This document shows positions 36,843 to 47,528 of a stretch of DNA of 58,709 nucleotides, one piece after another. Numbering within the stretch: the first letter of the stretch is position 1; each line of letters begins with the position of its first letter. Position numbers and translations under genes: made by a program. The DNA is from Nitrosovibrio sp. Nv4 (GTDB lineage Bacteria; Pseudomonadota; Gammaproteobacteria; Burkholderiales; Nitrosomonadaceae), in the NCBI GenBank assembly GCA_945860135.1, contig CAMAPK010000012.1, positions 1 through 58,709 of the forward strand, written 5' to 3'. Under the pieces are notes generated by a model. It was not told the origin of the DNA and ran no database searches. It saw only the letters and a program-made list of their open reading frames with translations.

Positions 36843-37853
36843 TTGGTAAGTATAAGTAAAATTAAGGATTTAGGCAAAGAGTTTCCTTTGAATGCTGTGG
36901 TCAAGGAGATTGTTGGCGAGGATAGTGACGGCCAGCGTATCGATAATTTCTTGATCAAGCGTCTCAAGGGCGTGCCGAAAAGCCATATTTACCGGCTTTT
37001 GCGTAGCGGCCAGGTACGGGTCAACAGTAAACGCATCAACGCGGACCATCATCTGCAACAAGGGGATACGGTGCGTATTCCGCCGGTGAGAATGGCGCCG
37101 GGCGAGTCGCTGGACAACAGGAAGATAACCAAATCCCGATTTATCTCGTTCGAGGTGCTGTTTCAGGACGAGTCGCTGCTGGTGATCAACAAGCCTGCCG
37201 GAGTGGCGGTACATGGCGGCAGTGGCGTGAGCTTTGGTGTCATCGAGCAACTGCGTGCTCAGCATCCTGACTGGAAATTCCTGGAACTGGTTCATCGGCT
37301 CGATAGAGAAACCTCTGGTGTTCTGTTGCTCGCCAAGAAACGTGCGGCATTGGTTGCGCTGCACCGGCAAATTCGTGAAGGACTGATGGAAAAGCGTTAT
37401 CTGGTGCTGGTAAAGGGCAAGTGGTGCAATCCAAGACAAAGCGTGAAGTTGCCACTCAGCAAATATATGACGGCAGCGGGAGAACGGCGCGTGGCGGTAA
37501 CTGCGGGCGAGAAAGAGGGAATGGCCGCGCATACGGTGTTCACTCTGCAGAAATGCTGGCAGGATTTCTGTCTGCTGGAAGCGGAACTGAAGACCGGGCG
37601 TACTCATCAAATCCGCGTGCATCTTGCGCATCTGGGCTTCCCCATCGCTGGCGACGACAAATATGGGGATTTCACACTCAACAAGCAGTTGGCCAAACGC
37701 GGCCGGAAATCAGGTTTGGCTCGCATGTTCCTGCATGCCCGTACCGCCGTGGTGATGCACCCTGTGAGTGGTGAGCGCTTGTGCCTGGAGGCACCGTTAG
37801 CGAATGATCTACAAACATTTCTGCACATGCTGGATGTGGAAGAGGGTCAATAA
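36843..37853 (+). CDS. rluC: 23S rRNA pseudouridine synthase (RluC/RluD family)
   Basis: A 336-residue pseudouridine synthase. The S4 RNA-binding domain (about 28-85: GQRIDNFLIKRLKGVPKSHIYRLLR) precedes the catalytic domain with the conserved HRLDRETSGVLLLAKK (catalytic Asp) near residue 150. RluC modifies U955, U2504 and U2580 in E. coli. TTG 36843 is the likely start but is uncertain; GTG codons follow. It is in the classic rne-rluC divergent pair. Confidence 0.9.
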   Translation: MVSISKIKDLGKEFPLNAVVKEIVGEDSDGQRIDNFLIKRLKGVPKSHIYRLLRSGQVRVNSKRINADHHLQQGDTVRIPPVRMAPGESLDNRKITKSRFISFEVLFQDESLLVINKPAGVAVHGGSGVSFGVIEQLRAQHPDWKFLELVHRLDRETSGVLLLAKKRAALVALHRQIREGLMEKRYLVLVKGKWCNPRQSVKLPLSKYMTAAGERRVAVTAGEKEGMAAHTVFTLQKCWQDFCLLEAELKTGRTHQIRVHLAHLGFPIAGDDKYGDFTLNKQLAKRGRKSGLARMFLHARTAVVMHPVSGERLCLEAPLANDLQTFLHMLDVEEGQ

Positions 37854-37891
37854 TGCAGACCGCACAGTAATGTCCCGTAGATAGATTTCCG

Positions 37892-38548
37892 ATGACCAAA
37901 AAATTTGACCTGATAGTATTTGATTGGGATGGAACACTGCTGGATTCTACCAATGTCATCGTGTCTTCAATTCAGGGTGCAGCCCGCGACATGGATCTGC
38001 CGCAGCCTTCGGTTGAAGATGCTAGCCACGTCATTGGCCTGGGGTTGAGCGAGGCTTTGGAGTATCTTTTTCCAAGTGTTTCCTCACAGCAAGTCGGATC
38101 ACTGATGGATCGTTACCGGCACCATTACTCGGTGTACGGACAGAAAATTTCCCCGTTTGAGGGCATAACCGAGATTATCGAAACCCTGCATGCAGAGGAC
38201 TTCTTGTTGGCAGTGGCCACTGGCAAGAGCCGCACCGAACTCAATAAAGCACTTGAATCCAGCGGATTAGGAATCTATTTTCATGCCAGCCGTTGCGCTG
38301 ATGAGACCTTCTCCAAGCCCCATCCGGCAATGCTGCTGGAATTGATGGAGCAATTTGGCGTGGAAGCGGGACGTACGCTGATGATAGGTGACACCACCCA
38401 CGATTTGCAAATGGCAATCAATGCCAAGGTTGCCGGGCTGGGTGTGACATACGGCGCCCATCCTAGGGAGAATCTCAGTTCTCTGGCGCCGCTTGCCTGT
38501 GTCGACAGCATCACGGAATTGGAATCATGGCTCAACAAGAACGTCTAG
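37892..38548 (+). CDS. HAD-superfamily hydrolase (phosphoglycolate phosphatase-like)
   Basis: A 218-residue HAD phosphatase of the Gph/PGMB type. Motif I DWDGTLLDS is at residues 10-18, motif II ATGKSR near 109 and motif III/IV KPHPAML...MIGDTTHDLQMA near 145-172. The substrate is uncertain. It lies between rluC and the Rieske gene, whose start it overlaps by 22 bases; this order is common in betaproteobacteria. Confidence 0.9.
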   Translation: MTKKFDLIVFDWDGTLLDSTNVIVSSIQGAARDMDLPQPSVEDASHVIGLGLSEALEYLFPSVSSQQVGSLMDRYRHHYSVYGQKISPFEGITEIIETLHAEDFLLAVATGKSRTELNKALESSGLGIYFHASRCADETFSKPHPAMLLELMEQFGVEAGRTLMIGDTTHDLQMAINAKVAGLGVTYGAHPRENLSSLAPLACVDSITELESWLNKNV

Positions 38549-38877
38549 TTTGCGCGAGCAGCGAATTGGTGGATGGTGGCAAAGGCGTCCGTTTCAGCGT
38601 GGAGCGTCCACCTGAATCAGGAGCTGTGCCGGCATTTGTGATCCGCTATCGGGGGAAGATCTACGCCTATCTCAACCGCTGCGCCCATATCGGCGTCGAG
38701 CTGGACTGGATCGAAGGCGAATTTTTCGATGATTCGGGGTTATACTTAATTTGTTCGACTCATGGTGCGACTTACGCGCCGCACAGTGGCCTCTGCATTG
38801 GCGGTCCATGCAGAGGGAAGAGCCTGCAATGTCTGGAAATTGAAGAGCGTGACGGCAACATTTTCTTGAAGGATTGA
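38527..38877 (+). CDS. Rieske [2Fe-2S] ferredoxin-like protein
   Basis: A 116-residue single-domain Rieske protein. The cluster ligands are CAH in NRCAHIGVELDW and CSTH in LICSTHGATYAPHSG. It probably serves as a small soluble electron carrier; the partner is unknown. Its start overlaps the HAD gene and sppA follows 7 bases later. Confidence 0.9.
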   Translation: MAQQERLVCASSELVDGGKGVRFSVERPPESGAVPAFVIRYRGKIYAYLNRCAHIGVELDWIEGEFFDDSGLYLICSTHGATYAPHSGLCIGGPCRGKSLQCLEIEERDGNIFLKD

Positions 38878-38884
38878 AACAATT

Positions 38885-39838
38885 ATGGCTGATTCAGAAA
38901 ATCGCAACGATGGCTGGGAGAAGCAGGTGCTGGAGAAACTGGTGTTCTCCTCTCTGCAGGAGCAGCGCCGGGCGCGGCACTGGGGCATATTGTTTAAATC
39001 GCTCACTTTTCTCTATCTGTTTATTCTGCTATTTCTCGTATTGGGTTGGGTCGGCGGTAAAGATGGCCCCATTTCAACTAAACATACCGCTCTGGTAGAG
39101 CTGCGCGGCGTAATCTCCGCTGACAGCGTCAGCAGCGCCGACAATGTCAATGCAGGCCTGCAGGAAGCATTCAAGGACAAAAAAACGCAGGGTGTGATTC
39201 TGCGTATTAACAGCCCCGGTGGCAGTCCGGTGCAAGCCGGTTACATCAACGATGAAATCCGTCGCCTGCGCGCCGCATATCCCGAGATTCCCCTGTATGC
39301 CGTGGTCGAGGATATTTGCGCCTCGGGTGGCTATTATGTTGCTGTTGCTGCCGACAAGATTTATGTGGATAAAGCCAGCATCGTCGGTTCCATCGGCGCG
39401 CTGATGGACGGCTTTGGTTTTACGGGGACAATGGAAAAACTCGGCATCGAACGCCGGCTGCTCACGGCAGGGGAGAGCAAGGGATTTCTTGATCCCTTTT
39501 CACCGTCCAATCCGCAGCAGCAGGAATATGCCAGAGAAATGCTGGGTGACATCCATCAGCAGTTTATCCAGGTGGTGCAGCAAGGCAGGGGTAAACGTTT
39601 GCAGGATGCGCCGGAGATTTTCAGCGGGATCGTCTGGACTGGGCAGAAAAGCATAGATCTGGGGCTTGCTGATGCCATGGGTAGTGCCGAATATGTCGCG
39701 CGTGAAGTTATCAAAGCCGAGCACATCGTGGATTACACCACCCAGGAAGGTTTCGTCGAGCGCTTCGCCAAACGCTTTGGTGCAGTGACGGCAAGCGCAC
39801 TGGTCAGTGCTGCAGGAGCTGGGTGGGGGGTGCGGTAA
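38885..39838 (+). CDS. sppA: Signal peptide peptidase SppA (S49 family)
   Basis: A 317-residue membrane-bound serine peptidase of the short S49 type. The membrane anchor is at about 38-58. The catalytic region contains RINSPGGSPVQAGYINDEIRRL and CASGGYYVAVAADKIY, with Ser and a downstream Lys forming the dyad. It degrades cleaved signal peptides in the membrane. It ends one base before the end of the converging methyltransferase gene. Confidence 0.92.
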   Translation: MADSENRNDGWEKQVLEKLVFSSLQEQRRARHWGILFKSLTFLYLFILLFLVLGWVGGKDGPISTKHTALVELRGVISADSVSSADNVNAGLQEAFKDKKTQGVILRINSPGGSPVQAGYINDEIRRLRAAYPEIPLYAVVEDICASGGYYVAVAADKIYVDKASIVGSIGALMDGFGFTGTMEKLGIERRLLTAGESKGFLDPFSPSNPQQQEYAREMLGDIHQQFIQVVQQGRGKRLQDAPEIFSGIVWTGQKSIDLGLADAMGSAEYVAREVIKAEHIVDYTTQEGFVERFAKRFGAVTASALVSAAGAGWGVR

Positions 39839-40546
39839 TCACCCATGCAGCAGAAAAATCGTTGGTTTCTTGTTAATGTCAGGCAAGAGATGTTTCCATT
39901 CCTTCACCGTTCTGGTCGCAATGTGTTCACTGGCGAGAGTGATGTCGCTGGCGATACATAGACTGGTGTTGGCGCGGCAGGCTTGTACGAGCGTTTCAAG
40001 CAGTTTCTGGTTGCGGTAGGGGGTCTCGATGAATATCTGGGTCTGGTTGCGGGCCATTGACTCCTTTTCCAGTTCGACAATTTTCATGAGGCGTTTGTCA
40101 GGTTCTACCGGCAGATAGCCGTGGAACATGAAGCGCTGACCGTTCAAGCCGGACGCCATCAGGGCCAGCAGAATGGACGATGGTCCAACCAGCGGCACCA
40201 CCCGGATGTTTCTCTGATGGGCAATTCGCACCAGTTCTGCACCGGGGTCGGCTATTGCCGGGCAGCCAGCCTCGGATAACAAACCGGTATCGTTCCCTGC
40301 CAGCAGCGGTGTGAGCAGGTTTGCAAAATCCTCGGGTCGGGTATGTTCATCCAGCACCTGCATCCTGATTTCCTGCAATGGCAGGGCGCAGCCGATTTGT
40401 TTCAGAAACTGTCTGGCGGTTTTTGGGTGCTCCACTATAAAGTGGCCAAGACCTGCGACGCATTGCCGGATTGCAGCGGGTATCACCCAGGAAATGTCGC
40501 CTGAGCCAAGCGGTGTCGGGATGAGATAGAGCGTGCCGAAACTCAT
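39839..40546 (-). CDS. SAM-dependent methyltransferase of the RsmI/tetrapyrrole methylase family
   Basis: A 235-residue protein with the tetrapyrrole-methylase fold: [14 protein letters not shown] at the N-terminus and [21 protein letters not shown] near 95. It is related to RsmI (16S rRNA C1402 2'-O-methyltransferase) but is shorter than the usual 280 residues and lacks its C-terminal part, so the target is open. It overlaps maf by 4 bases (ATGA). Confidence 0.85.
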   Translation of the reverse strand: MSFGTLYLIPTPLGSGDISWVIPAAIRQCVAGLGHFIVEHPKTARQFLKQIGCALPLQEIRMQVLDEHTRPEDFANLLTPLLAGNDTGLLSEAGCPAIADPGAELVRIAHQRNIRVVPLVGPSSILLALMASGLNGQRFMFHGYLPVEPDKRLMKIVELEKESMARNQTQIFIETPYRNQKLLETLVQACRANTSLCIASDITLASEHIATRTVKEWKHLLPDINKKPTIFLLHG

Positions 40547-41139
40547 ACTATTTCTATGCCTTCATGTGCCAGCATTGCTACCAGTGCGATCAGCGGCAGC
40601 CCGATCAGGGCATTTGGGTCGTCACCTGTGATGCGTTCAATCAACGCAATGCCCAGCCCCTCAGATTTAGCGCTGCCTGCACAATGATATGGCTGTTCTC
40701 TGGTAAGATAATTTTCGATCTGCTGGTCGCTTAATTCACGGAATTTGACGTAAGAGGAGATGAGTTGCGTTTGCATACGGGCGCTGCGGCTGTTGAAAAG
40801 ACTCAATGCAGTATGAAATGTCACTTCCTTGCCACGCAGCAAGCGCAACTGCCTTACTGCATTCTCATGGGTCAACGGTTTGCCGAGCAGAGTGTTCTCC
40901 AGCACTGCTACCTGATCGGCACCTATGATAAGTGCGTCGGGATAGATCGTAGCAATGGCACGGGCTTTACTTTCGGCCAAGCGCAGGGCGGTGGCTCCGG
41001 GCATTTCATCGGAGAGGGGGGCCTCGTCAATATCCGGGCTGCAGACTTCAAACGGAATCTGCAGACGCTGGAGCAGTTCGCGGCGATAAATGGAACCGGA
41101 TCCCAGTACAAGCTGTTGAGCAAGGTGCGGTATTTGCAA
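40543..41139 (-). CDS. Maf-family nucleoside triphosphate pyrophosphatase (YceF type)
   Basis: A 198-residue Maf protein that hydrolyses non-canonical nucleotides to monophosphates. Family motifs are [17 protein letters not shown] at residues 9-25, ESKARAI and IIGADQVAV. The SIYRR form resembles the YceF (7-methyl-GTP) branch. It is divergent from yceD, with the start about 58 bases from the yceD ATG. Confidence 0.9.
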   Translation of the reverse strand: MQIPHLAQQLVLGSGSIYRRELLQRLQIPFEVCSPDIDEAPLSDEMPGATALRLAESKARAIATIYPDALIIGADQVAVLENTLLGKPLTHENAVRQLRLLRGKEVTFHTALSLFNSRSARMQTQLISSYVKFRELSDQQIENYLTREQPYHCAGSAKSEGLGIALIERITGDDPNALIGLPLIALVAMLAHEGIEIV

Positions 41140-41196
41140 GATTCACCCAAGGTAGTTTTTGACACTCGCAGGCAAAAAATATATCATGCGCGCCTT

Positions 41197-41697
41197 ATGT
41201 CTGCACGGTTTGTCATAGATGCCCTTGATTTTGTGCGTAATGCCGGGGCACATCATGGTAAAATTACGCCCGCTGAACTTGAGCGATTGCAGGATTATCT
41301 GACCGATAGCCATGGCGGGCTCGAATATACAGTCAGCGGCGTTTTGGGTGGTGACGGCAATCCGGTTCTGCGGGTTGTCGTCAAGGGGACAGTTAACCTC
41401 CAGTGCCAGCGCTGTCTCGCTGGCCTGGCACATAAGCTGGATCTGAAGGCAGATATTTTGCTGGCGAGGGATGAGAGCGAGCTCTCCCGTTTTGATGAAG
41501 ATGACTCAGTAGATGGAGTCCTGGCAGTACCTGAGATGGATGTGCTGGCGCTGATTGAAGATGAGATAATCCTGAGCTTGCCAATCTCACCCCGTCATCC
41601 GGCAGGTGAGTGTTCAATAGGCAAGCCGGCCGGAGAGGCTGCAGTGGGCAGGGAGCATCCCTTTGCCGCACTGGTGACACTGAAAAAACCGCACTGA
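41197..41697 (+). CDS. yceD: YceD/DUF177 protein (large-subunit rRNA accumulation protein)
   Basis: A 166-residue DUF177 protein that acts in 23S rRNA accumulation and is nearly always next to rpmF. The CQRCL motif (residue about 70) and the acidic C-terminal half ([17 protein letters not shown]) fit. The ATG at 41197 gives the usual [10 protein letters not shown] start; the open frame continues far upstream across the maf region without meaning. Confidence 0.9.
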   Translation: MSARFVIDALDFVRNAGAHHGKITPAELERLQDYLTDSHGGLEYTVSGVLGGDGNPVLRVVVKGTVNLQCQRCLAGLAHKLDLKADILLARDESELSRFDEDDSVDGVLAVPEMDVLALIEDEIILSLPISPRHPAGECSIGKPAGEAAVGREHPFAALVTLKKPH

Positions 41698-41720
41698 AAT
41701 TATTTAAGGAGCAAAGCACT

Positions 41721-41900
41721 ATGGCAGTCCAACAAAATAAAAAATCCCCATCAAAACGCGGCATGCACCGCTCGCATGATTTTCTGACCAGTTCGCCGTT
41801 GGCGGTAGAACCCAGCACCGGCGAAGTGCATCTGCGTCATCATATTAGTCCCAACGGCTATTATCGGGGCAAGAAAATCATCAAGACCAAAGACGAGTAA
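41721..41900 (+). CDS. rpmF: 50S ribosomal protein L32
   Basis: A 59-residue L32 with the typical [20 protein letters not shown] start and [15 protein letters not shown] end. It lacks the four-cysteine zinc motif of some L32 forms, as is usual in proteobacteria. AAGGAG stands 10 bases upstream. It is part of the yceD-rpmF-plsX-fab operon, which couples ribosome and lipid synthesis. Confidence 0.96.
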   Translation: MAVQQNKKSPSKRGMHRSHDFLTSSPLAVEPSTGEVHLRHHISPNGYYRGKKIIKTKDE

Positions 41901-41967
41901 GTCTCGCACGGCCATTCTGCGAATCCCGAAACTCAAAGTCCAAAGCCTTCAGCTTGCCCCAGCCTTA

Positions 41968-43041
41968 ATGGCACTTAAAACGGACATTACCGTAGCAATA
42001 GACTGCATGGGTGGTGATCGCGGCCCCCATGTAACGGTTCCCTCGGCTGTCAATTATCTCCAATGCAATTCAGGAATCAATATCGTTCTGGTAGGGTTAC
42101 CTGACGCTATCGAGGCGGAGTTGCGGGCCATCAAGTTTGTGCCTGATCCCCGTCTGAGGGTTCATGCCGCGAGCGAAGTAATCAGCATGGACGAATCGCC
42201 GGCTGTAGCGATGCGTGACAAGAAAGATTCCTCGATGCGGATTGCCATCGACCTGATTAAGCGTGGTGAGGCCCAAGCCTGTGTCAGTGCTGGCAATACC
42301 GGAGCATTGATAGCAATTTCCCGGTTTGTGTTGAAAACTCTGCCTGGAGTTGACCGGCCAGCGTTGGCCGTGGTGCTGCCTACCATGAAAGGGCACACTT
42401 ACGTGCTGGATCTGGGCGCCAACGTGGATTGCAGTGCGGAGCAGTTGCTTCAATTCGGTGTCATGGGCGCTACGCTGGTTTCTTCTGTAGAAGGCAAGGA
42501 GCGGCCAAGTGTCGGCTTGCTGAACATAGGCGAAGAAGAAATAAAGGGTAATGAAGTGGTGAAACATGCGGCAGAACTGCTGCGCAACAGCGGACTTAAT
42601 TTTTACGGTAATGTTGAGGGCAATGATATTTACAAGGGCACGACCGATGTGGTGGTGTGTGACGGTTTCGTCGGCAATGTCACCCTGAAAGCCTCGGAGG
42701 GCGTGGCACAGATGCTGGCTACCTATTTGCGTGAGGAGTTTAAGCGTAATCTTCTTACCCGACTTGCAGGGCTTATTGCTTCGCCGGTCATCAAGGCATT
42801 CAAGCGCCGGGTAGACCACCGTCGCTACAATGGGGCGAGCTTGCTGGGGCTGCGCGGTATCGTCATCAAGAGCCACGGTGCAGCTGACAGTCATGCGTTC
42901 AATTTTGCCATTGAGCGCGCGGTGAATGAAGTGCGCGGCGGAATGTTGCAACATATCAGTGAGCGTGTGGCGGGACTGCAACAGCATTCGCAGAATCCAT
43001 CTGCGCATCCTCAATTATTGTCAAAAGAAGACGCAGCATGA
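41968..43041 (+). CDS. plsX: Phosphate acyltransferase PlsX
   Basis: A 357-residue enzyme that converts acyl-ACP to acyl-phosphate, the first step of phospholipid synthesis with PlsY. It has [16 protein letters not shown] near the start, [10 protein letters not shown] near 110 and the conserved [14 protein letters not shown] near 230. Its stop overlaps the fabH ATG by 4 bases. Confidence 0.96.
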   Translation: MALKTDITVAIDCMGGDRGPHVTVPSAVNYLQCNSGINIVLVGLPDAIEAELRAIKFVPDPRLRVHAASEVISMDESPAVAMRDKKDSSMRIAIDLIKRGEAQACVSAGNTGALIAISRFVLKTLPGVDRPALAVVLPTMKGHTYVLDLGANVDCSAEQLLQFGVMGATLVSSVEGKERPSVGLLNIGEEEIKGNEVVKHAAELLRNSGLNFYGNVEGNDIYKGTTDVVVCDGFVGNVTLKASEGVAQMLATYLREEFKRNLLTRLAGLIASPVIKAFKRRVDHRRYNGASLLGLRGIVIKSHGAADSHAFNFAIERAVNEVRGGMLQHISERVAGLQQHSQNPSAHPQLLSKEDAA

Positions 43042-43997
43042 GATATTCCAGAATCATTGGAACAGGCGGCTACTTGCCCGAGAAGGTTCTTACCAACCTT
43101 GATCTCGAGCGCATGGTGGATACCAGCGACGAATGGATACGCAGCCGCACTGGCATTACGCAGCGGCACATCGCAGCAGACCATGAACTGGCGAGTGATC
43201 TGGCGCTGCATGCCAGTCGCAAGGCAATGGAGGCGGCGGGCATAAAGGCCGAGGAGATTGACCTCATCATTGTTGCCACTACCACCCCGGACATGATTTT
43301 CCCCAGCACCGCCTGTATCTTGCAGGACAAGCTGGGTGCCGGGAACTGTCCGGCATTTGACGTGCAGGCGGTATGCAGTGGCTTTGTCTACGCGCTTGCC
43401 ACCGCAGACATGTTCATCCGTGCAGGCAGATGCCGCAATGCGCTGGTGGTAGGAACCGAAGTTTATTCGCGCATACTCGACTGGAGCGACCGCAGCACTT
43501 GTGTGCTATTCGGCGACGGTGCGGGTGCAGTGGTATTGAGTCAAAGCGATCGACCAGGAATACTCTCAAGCCATCTGCATGCCGACGGCAAGCACAGTAA
43601 AATCCTTGCGGTGCCTGGGAGTATCTGTGACGGCAAGGTACAGGGTAAACCGTTCCTCATCATGGAAGGGAGCACGGTTTTCAAGTTCGCGGTAAAAGTT
43701 CTGGAGGAAGTGGTGCATGAAGCCTTGGCCGAGAACAATTTACAAGCGTCCGATATTGACTGGCTGATTCCCCATCAAGCCAATATCCGCATCATTCAAT
43801 CCACCGCTAAGAAATTGGGCATGCCGATGGAAAAAGTGGTGGTCACAGTAGACAAGCATGGCAACACTTCCGCCGCTTCCATTCCCTTGGCGCTGGATGC
43901 CGCCGTACGTGACGGGCGCATTAAATCGGGTCAGCATGTGCTAATGGAGGGGGTGGGTGGCGGGTTTACCTGGGGCGCGGTGCTGCTCCGCTGGTAA
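43038..43997 (+). CDS. fabH: 3-oxoacyl-ACP synthase III
   Basis: KASIII starts fatty-acid synthesis from acetyl-CoA and malonyl-ACP. The 319 residues show the catalytic Cys near 112 (DVQAVCSGF), His in PHQANIRI near 247 and Asn in KHGNTSAAS near 276. It overlaps plsX by 4 bases, and fabD follows after 3 bases. Confidence 0.97.
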   Translation: MRYSRIIGTGGYLPEKVLTNLDLERMVDTSDEWIRSRTGITQRHIAADHELASDLALHASRKAMEAAGIKAEEIDLIIVATTTPDMIFPSTACILQDKLGAGNCPAFDVQAVCSGFVYALATADMFIRAGRCRNALVVGTEVYSRILDWSDRSTCVLFGDGAGAVVLSQSDRPGILSSHLHADGKHSKILAVPGSICDGKVQGKPFLIMEGSTVFKFAVKVLEEVVHEALAENNLQASDIDWLIPHQANIRIIQSTAKKLGMPMEKVVVTVDKHGNTSAASIPLALDAAVRDGRIKSGQHVLMEGVGGGFTWGAVLLRW

Positions 43998-44000
43998 GAC

Positions 44001-44939
44001 ATGAAACTCGCTTTTGTTTTCCCTGGGCAGGGCTCGCAATCAGTCGGCATGATGAAAGAATATGCCGATTTTCCGGTAATACGCGAAACTTTTGCTGAGG
44101 CCTCCGACATCCTGGGCCAGGATTTCTGGATGATGGTCAATGACGGTCCGGCGGAAGACCTCAATCTCACGCTCAATACCCAACCATTGATGCTGATGGC
44201 AGGGATTGCGGTCTATCGTGCATGGGAAGGTTTGGCTGGCACAAAACCGGTTTTCCTGGCTGGGCACAGTCTGGGGGAATACAGCGCATTGGTCGCTGCG
44301 GGGACGTTAGCTTTTTCTGATGCGCTGCTACTGGTGCGTTTCCGGGCAGAGGCAATGCAGCAGGCGGTGCCGGAGGGCACTGGCGGCATGGCGGCAATTT
44401 TGGGATTGGATGATGACGCGGTGCGAGCAGTATGTACTGAAGTCGTGAATACCTCCAATGGGGAGTCGCTGGAGCCGGCAAATTTCAACGCACCCGGTCA
44501 AGTCGTGATCGCGGGGCACAGGAATGCGGTGTTGCGCGGCATGGAGCTGGCTAAGGCAAAAGGTGCGAAACGGGCAATAATGCTGCCCATGAGCGTACCT
44601 TCACATTGCTCATTGATGCATCAAGCAGCCGAAAAAATGCAGCAGCGACTGGAACTGGCGGCATTGCAATCACCCGCCATTCCGGTGTTGCATAATGCGG
44701 ATGTACAGCCGCATGCAGATGCTGCCGCCATCAGAAATATTCTGGTACAGCAATTATGCAGGCCAGTGCGATGGACCGAAACCATCCATGCCTTTGCCAC
44801 CGCAGGTGTCACTCATGTAGTGGAATGTGGGCCGGGCAAGGTGCTGTCGGGACTAAATAAACGCATAGACGGGAAGTTGCAGAGTCTGGCACTGGCAGAT
44901 AGCGAGGCGCTACGGCAGATTGCCGGTGCCCTGAGGTAG
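44001..44939 (+). CDS. fabD: Malonyl-CoA:ACP transacylase
   Basis: FabD moves malonyl from CoA to ACP. The 312-residue enzyme has the oxyanion Gln in FPGQGSQSVGM, the catalytic Ser in GHSLGEYSAL near 93, and His in VPSHCSLM near 200. It lies between fabH and fabG in the operon. Confidence 0.97.
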   Translation: MKLAFVFPGQGSQSVGMMKEYADFPVIRETFAEASDILGQDFWMMVNDGPAEDLNLTLNTQPLMLMAGIAVYRAWEGLAGTKPVFLAGHSLGEYSALVAAGTLAFSDALLLVRFRAEAMQQAVPEGTGGMAAILGLDDDAVRAVCTEVVNTSNGESLEPANFNAPGQVVIAGHRNAVLRGMELAKAKGAKRAIMLPMSVPSHCSLMHQAAEKMQQRLELAALQSPAIPVLHNADVQPHADAAAIRNILVQQLCRPVRWTETIHAFATAGVTHVVECGPGKVLSGLNKRIDGKLQSLALADSEALRQIAGALR

Positions 44940-45011
44940 GTTGAAAATAATGCATCCTTCGCCATGCATGATTATGGATATTAATCCGTGACAGGACAGA
45001 TGGGAGAGATA

Positions 45012-45752
45012 ATGCTGCAAAATCAAGTGGCGCTGGTAACTGGTGCCAGTCGTGGCATTGGCCAGGCCATTGCGTTGAAATTAGGCAAGCAAGGTGCTGC
45101 CGTGGTTGGCACCGCCACCACTGCAGCTGGCGCCGAGAGTATCAGCCATTATTTGAACCAGGCCGGCATCAAAGGTGCGGGTATGGTGCTGAACGTGAAT
45201 AATGCCACGCAGATTGCAGACATCCTCGCAGCGATTCCCGGGAAATTCGGTGAAATCACGATACTGGTAAATAATGCCGGCATTACCCGTGATAATCTGC
45301 TGATCCGGATGAAAGATGAAGAATGGGATGAAATCATGGAGACCGATCTCAAGTCGGTATTTCGTTTGAGCCGTGGAGTGCTGCGGGCCATGATGAAAGC
45401 TCGTTCTGGTCGCATCATCAATATTTCTTCGGTGGTGGGTGCGATAGGCAACCCTGGGCAGGCTAATTATGCCGCCGCCAAAGCCGGCATATTTGGTTTC
45501 AGTAAATCACTGGCACGCGAAGTGGGCAGCCGGAATATCACTGTAAACTGTATTGCCCCCGGTTTTATAGAAACTGACATGACGCGCTCGCTTACCGACA
45601 AGCAGCAGCAGGATTTGATTCAGCGTGTACCACTGGGCAGGTTGGGGCGGCCTGAGGAAGTGGCCTCAGCAGTAGCGTTCCTTGCTTCGTCAGCCGCTGC
45701 ATACATTACTGGCGCGACACTGCATGTGAATGGTGGCATGCATATGGATTGA
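45012..45752 (+). CDS. fabG: 3-oxoacyl-ACP reductase
   Basis: NADPH-dependent SDR reductase of 246 residues. TGASRGIG lies at 12-19, NNAGITRDNLL near 88, Ser in INISSVVGAIGNPGQ and Tyr-Lys in NYAAAKAG. The ATG at 45012 (GGGAG upstream) gives the family length; GTG 44988 and ATG 45000 are alternatives. Confidence 0.96.
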   Translation: MLQNQVALVTGASRGIGQAIALKLGKQGAAVVGTATTAAGAESISHYLNQAGIKGAGMVLNVNNATQIADILAAIPGKFGEITILVNNAGITRDNLLIRMKDEEWDEIMETDLKSVFRLSRGVLRAMMKARSGRIINISSVVGAIGNPGQANYAAAKAGIFGFSKSLAREVGSRNITVNCIAPGFIETDMTRSLTDKQQQDLIQRVPLGRLGRPEEVASAVAFLASSAAAYITGATLHVNGGMHMD

Positions 45753-45985
45753 CCGGGAGCATTGCAACATAGAGATGCACATTAGCGTACGACAGCTATT
45801 TGTTACATTTGGATTTGGTAAAATTGCAAAATGATGTCGATTTGCACCGTTTGGCTCCAATTGGCTCAAATTAACACGTATCCGCGATTGTTTTCTAATC
45901 TGGATAGAGAGTGTTCTGGTATTGCAAGTACCGAAAATTTGCTAGAATAGCGACGGTTTTTCTTATCTGAGAAGAGGGGTATCTG
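45753..45985 (+). promoter_or_regulatory. acpP promoter region
   Basis: An extended -10 element TGCTAGAAT (hexamer 45943-45948) lies about 38 bases before the acpP ATG, with TTGCAA at 45922-45927 as a possible but close (15 bases) -35. Upstream is a tandem 10-base repeat TTGGCTCCAA/TTGGCTCAAA (45851-45870), which could be a regulator site. acpP is commonly given its own strong promoter within the fab cluster. Confidence 0.5.
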
Positions 45986-46222
45986 ATGGAAAATGTGGAA
46001 CAACGTATAAAGAAAATCGTAGCCGAGCAACTGGGCGTGAATGAGGCCGAAGTCAACAACGAATCTTCTTTCGTCGATGACTTGGGTGCAGACTCGCTTG
46101 ATACCGTTGAACTGGTCATGGCGCTGGAAGAGGAATTTGAATGTGAGATCCCCGACGAGCAGGCGGAGAAAATAAATACCGTTCAGCAGGCGATTGATTA
46201 CATAAATTCCCACACGAAATAA
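45986..46222 (+). CDS. acpP: Acyl carrier protein
   Basis: A 78-residue acidic ACP. The phosphopantetheine Ser lies in [18 protein letters not shown] near residue 37. GAAGAGGGG precedes the ATG. fabF follows 32 bases downstream. Confidence 0.98.
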   Translation: MENVEQRIKKIVAEQLGVNEAEVNNESSFVDDLGADSLDTVELVMALEEEFECEIPDEQAEKINTVQQAIDYINSHTK

Positions 46223-46254
46223 TTGCATGTTTTAACCCTTCCAACAGAGTTATC

Positions 46255-47502
46255 TTGTCCAAGCGTAGAGTAGTCATTACCGGATTAGGCATTGTCTCGC
46301 CCGTCGGCAATACCGTTTCCGATGCATGGGCAAACATCCTCGCAGGAAAGTCCGGCATCACCCGGATCACCCGTTTCGATGCCACAGCATTCGCCTCGCA
46401 GATAGCGGGAGAGGTGAAGGATTTCGATATCACGCAATACATCTCTGCCAAGGATGCGCGGCGCATGGATACTTTTATCCATTACGGCATGGCAGCGGCA
46501 ATCCAGGCAGTGAAGGATGCGGGTATGGAAGACATCGCCGGCAGCGGTCTTGATGCGGAACGCATCGGTGTCAACATCGGTTCCGGCATCGGTGGTCTGC
46601 CGATGATCGAGGGAACCCACGATACCTATCATGCCGGTGGTCCGCGTAAAATCTCGCCGTTCTTCATTCCCAGCGTCATCATCAACATGGTCGCGGGTGA
46701 TTTGTCCATCATGTTTGGCTTCAAAGGGCCTAATCTGGCCATTGTCACCGCCTGTACCACTGCGACGCACTGTATCGGCGACTCTGCCCGCATGATCGAA
46801 TACGGAGACGCGGACGTGATGGTTGCAGGTGGCACGGAATCGTGCGTAACGCCGCTCACCATCGGTGGTTTTGCTTCAGCGCGGGCGCTGTCGACCCGCA
46901 ATGACGACCCCGCTACTGCCAGCCGCCCGTGGGACAAGGACCGGGATGGTTTTGTGCTGGGTGAGGGTGCCGGCATTCTGGTGCTGGAAGAAATGGAACA
47001 CGCCAAACGCCGCGGTGCAAAGATTTATGCTGAGCTGGCTGGCTTTGGCATGAGCGCCGATGCCCACCATATGACCGCACCCTGTGAAGATGGCGAGGGC
47101 GCCGCACGCTGCATGACCATTGCGCTCAAGAACGCAGGCATGAATAACGATGAAATGGACTACATCAATGCCCACGGCACTTCCACACCGCTGGGCGACT
47201 TGGCTGAAACCATGGCGGTGAAACGCTGTTTTGGCGAGCATGCGAAAAAACTTGTGGTCAATTCCACCAAATCCATGACCGGGCACTTGCTTGGCGCAGC
47301 GGGTGGGGTGGAAGCAATATTTTCCGCGCTGGCGATATATCATCAGGTGGCACCGCCGACCATCAATATTTTTGACCAGGATCCGCAGTGCGATCTGGAT
47401 TACGTTCCCAACGCCGCAAGGAATATGAAAATCGATGCGGCAATGTCAAATTCGTTTGGGTTTGGGGGCACCAACGGCACGCTGGTTTTCCGCAAAGCCT
47501 GA
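46255..47502 (+). CDS. fabF: 3-oxoacyl-ACP synthase II
   Basis: KASII elongates acyl-ACP, including C16:1 to C18:1. The 415-residue protein has the catalytic Cys in [12 protein letters not shown] near 165, His in [11 protein letters not shown] near 305 and His in [12 protein letters not shown] near 342. It begins at TTG 46255 ([11 protein letters not shown]). Confidence 0.97.
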   Translation: MSKRRVVITGLGIVSPVGNTVSDAWANILAGKSGITRITRFDATAFASQIAGEVKDFDITQYISAKDARRMDTFIHYGMAAAIQAVKDAGMEDIAGSGLDAERIGVNIGSGIGGLPMIEGTHDTYHAGGPRKISPFFIPSVIINMVAGDLSIMFGFKGPNLAIVTACTTATHCIGDSARMIEYGDADVMVAGGTESCVTPLTIGGFASARALSTRNDDPATASRPWDKDRDGFVLGEGAGILVLEEMEHAKRRGAKIYAELAGFGMSADAHHMTAPCEDGEGAARCMTIALKNAGMNNDEMDYINAHGTSTPLGDLAETMAVKRCFGEHAKKLVVNSTKSMTGHLLGAAGGVEAIFSALAIYHQVAPPTINIFDQDPQCDLDYVPNAARNMKIDAAMSNSFGFGGTNGTLVFRKA

Positions 47503-47528
47503 CCTCACTGTCATAGTGCAGGGAGTAT

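Noticed and set aside
42097-43014. Long open frame on the minus strand inside plsX
   Set aside because: plsX is certain from its motifs; the opposite frame is rich in His, Gln and Arg and has no ribosome site.
46285-46770. Minus-strand open frame inside fabF
   Set aside because: It is a shadow of fabF; composition is not protein-like.
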